From an uncultured Bacilli bacterium (GTDB lineage Bacteria > Bacillota_I > Bacilli_A > RF39 > UBA660), in the NCBI GenBank assembly GCA_910578745.1, contig CAJTSN010000039.1:1-15422 (forward strand): 15,422 nucleotides of DNA, written 5' to 3'. Position 1 is the first letter of the stretch. The number at the start of each line of letters is the position of its first letter. Positions 14,774 to 15,422 of the stretch are shown piece by piece. Under the pieces are notes generated by a model. That model saw nothing but the letters and a program-made list of their open reading frames with translations. It searched no databases and was not told the origin of the DNA. The position numbers were made by a program, and so were the translations under genes.

Positions 14774-14817
14774 ACCTTCCACCTCATTATATATAGCTTT
14801 TTCATTAGCTTTAACTT

Positions 14818-15422
14818 TTACTCATACGATATAGCACCCGTAAGATAAAATTTATCTGCAACAGTTTGATACATACTGGCTGACCCTGCTCTCCCATTTT
14901 TGAAAGTGTGAAATTTAAGCTGAAGTTTATTTCCATCAATTACACAGTCTGACTCTGTATCTGTATAATCATTTGTACTATTCGTATTTGAAGCATATAC
15001 TCCATTTGCAAGTTTATTCATATAGACATGTACATCTGCAGTCGTCCTACTTCTAAAATTAGCTCCCCATCTACCATTAGTACTTGTAGTATAATTTCCT
15101 GTCATTACTATATGACAACTCAATAGTTCTGTAGGCGTAAATGGCAATGTAATTGAAAAATAAGATGTTCCCTCATTGGTGGTAAGTCCTGTCCATGTTC
15201 CATACCTAAATGTTTGTCCAGAAACCGTGGCTTCCTCATTAGTAAATTCATATGTTTTTCCCTTCATTCCTGTTCCTGTAATTTTTTGGCCATTTACATA
15301 GGCGGTCTTTCCATCTGAAATATCTGCTGCGGTTGCCGTTGCATCACTTGTATTTAAACAAGTAGGACATGTTGGACAATCGGGACATGTTGGACAACTT
15401 GTTTCACCTGTACCTGTAATTC
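14818..15422 (-). CDS. surface or phage tail-fibre-like protein, C-terminal part
   Basis: The frame is open from the right window edge to the TAA at 14818 (201 codons); the true start lies outside. The first visible part has a Cys-Pro tract (CPTCPDCPTCPTC), then 'DATATAADISDGKTAYVNGQ' and KITGTG. The 'ADI..GKTAYVNG.KITGT' pattern is common in repeats of phage tail fibres and of large secreted proteins in Firmicutes. ITGTG occurs twice, which suggests two repeat units. The remaining 150 residues are Thr/Ser/Asn/Gly-rich and beta-type, like a receptor-binding or adhesin domain, with two Cys. No other phage gene is visible, so a cell-surface or pilin-type protein is as likely as a tail protein. 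The Met at 15267 is internal, not the start. Confidence 0.7.
   Translation of the reverse strand, partial: ITGTGETSCPTCPDCPTCPTCLNTSDATATAADISDGKTAYVNGQKITGTGMKGKTYEFTNEEATVSGQTFRYGTWTGLTTNEGTSYFSITLPFTPTELLSCHIVMTGNYTTSTNGRWGANFRSRTTADVHVYMNKLANGVYASNTNSTNDYTDTESDCVIDGNKLQLKFHTFKNGRAGSASMYQTVADKFYLTGAISYE
15358..15397 (-). repeat. Cys-Pro-x tandem repeat coding tract
   Basis: Five Cys occur at every third residue (C-P-T, C-P-D, C-P-T, C-P-T, C). At DNA level a 15-bp unit is identical at 15365-15379 and 15383-15397, an 18-bp period. The tract lies inside the surface protein frame. Confidence 0.8.

Noticed and set aside
14818..15422. Prophage call for the right end
   Set aside because: Only one partial tail-fibre-like protein is seen, with no integrase, structural or lysis genes; the repeat type also occurs in cellular surface proteins.

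Overview
This is an AT-rich, gene-dense bacterial chromosome segment in which every gene I can support lies on the minus strand, so transcription runs from high to low coordinates. The gene set (mraZ-rsmH-ftsL-class B PBP with PASTA domains, a U32 pair next to greA, trigger factor, an apbE/NusG-II/Gx-transporter/FMN-lipoprotein cassette), lipoprotein signals, Shine-Dalgarno sites and sigma-A-like promoters point to a low-GC Firmicute. My guess is an uncultured Bacilli/Erysipelotrichia-type gut lineage; the order is not certain. Reading frames are consistent with the standard bacterial code.

Reading in the direction of transcription: (1) 15422-14660 holds the C-terminal part of a surface or phage-tail-like protein with a Cys-Pro repeat, a possible 30-codon ORF and a terminator. 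(2) 14634-12245 is a compact operon: apbE, a NusG-II protein (EetA-like), a Gx transporter (EetB-like) and an FMN-binding lipoprotein. This is the core of a flavin-based extracellular electron transfer system. (3) 12187-10153 encodes an OmpR-type response regulator and its membrane histidine kinase, probably continuous with that operon. (4) 10016-7353 carries the two U32 proteins of tRNA 5-hydroxyuridine synthesis (trhP1, trhP2) and greA, which has its own promoter and a strong terminator. (5) 7332-6000 is trigger factor. (6) 5998-5537 is a small lipoprotein monocistron that resembles a pilin head domain.

(7) 5505-1 is the division and cell wall operon: a strong promoter, a four-repeat MraZ operator, mraZ, rsmH, ftsL and a class B PBP. 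Instead of the usual mraY/murD it continues with 3-nt spacing into two type IV prepilin genes, one of which runs off the left edge.

The points most worth following are the minimal flavinylation/electron-transfer cassette with an adjacent two-component system, the prepilin genes embedded in the division operon, the regular MraZ operator, and the lipoprotein that seems to share the prepilin head domain.
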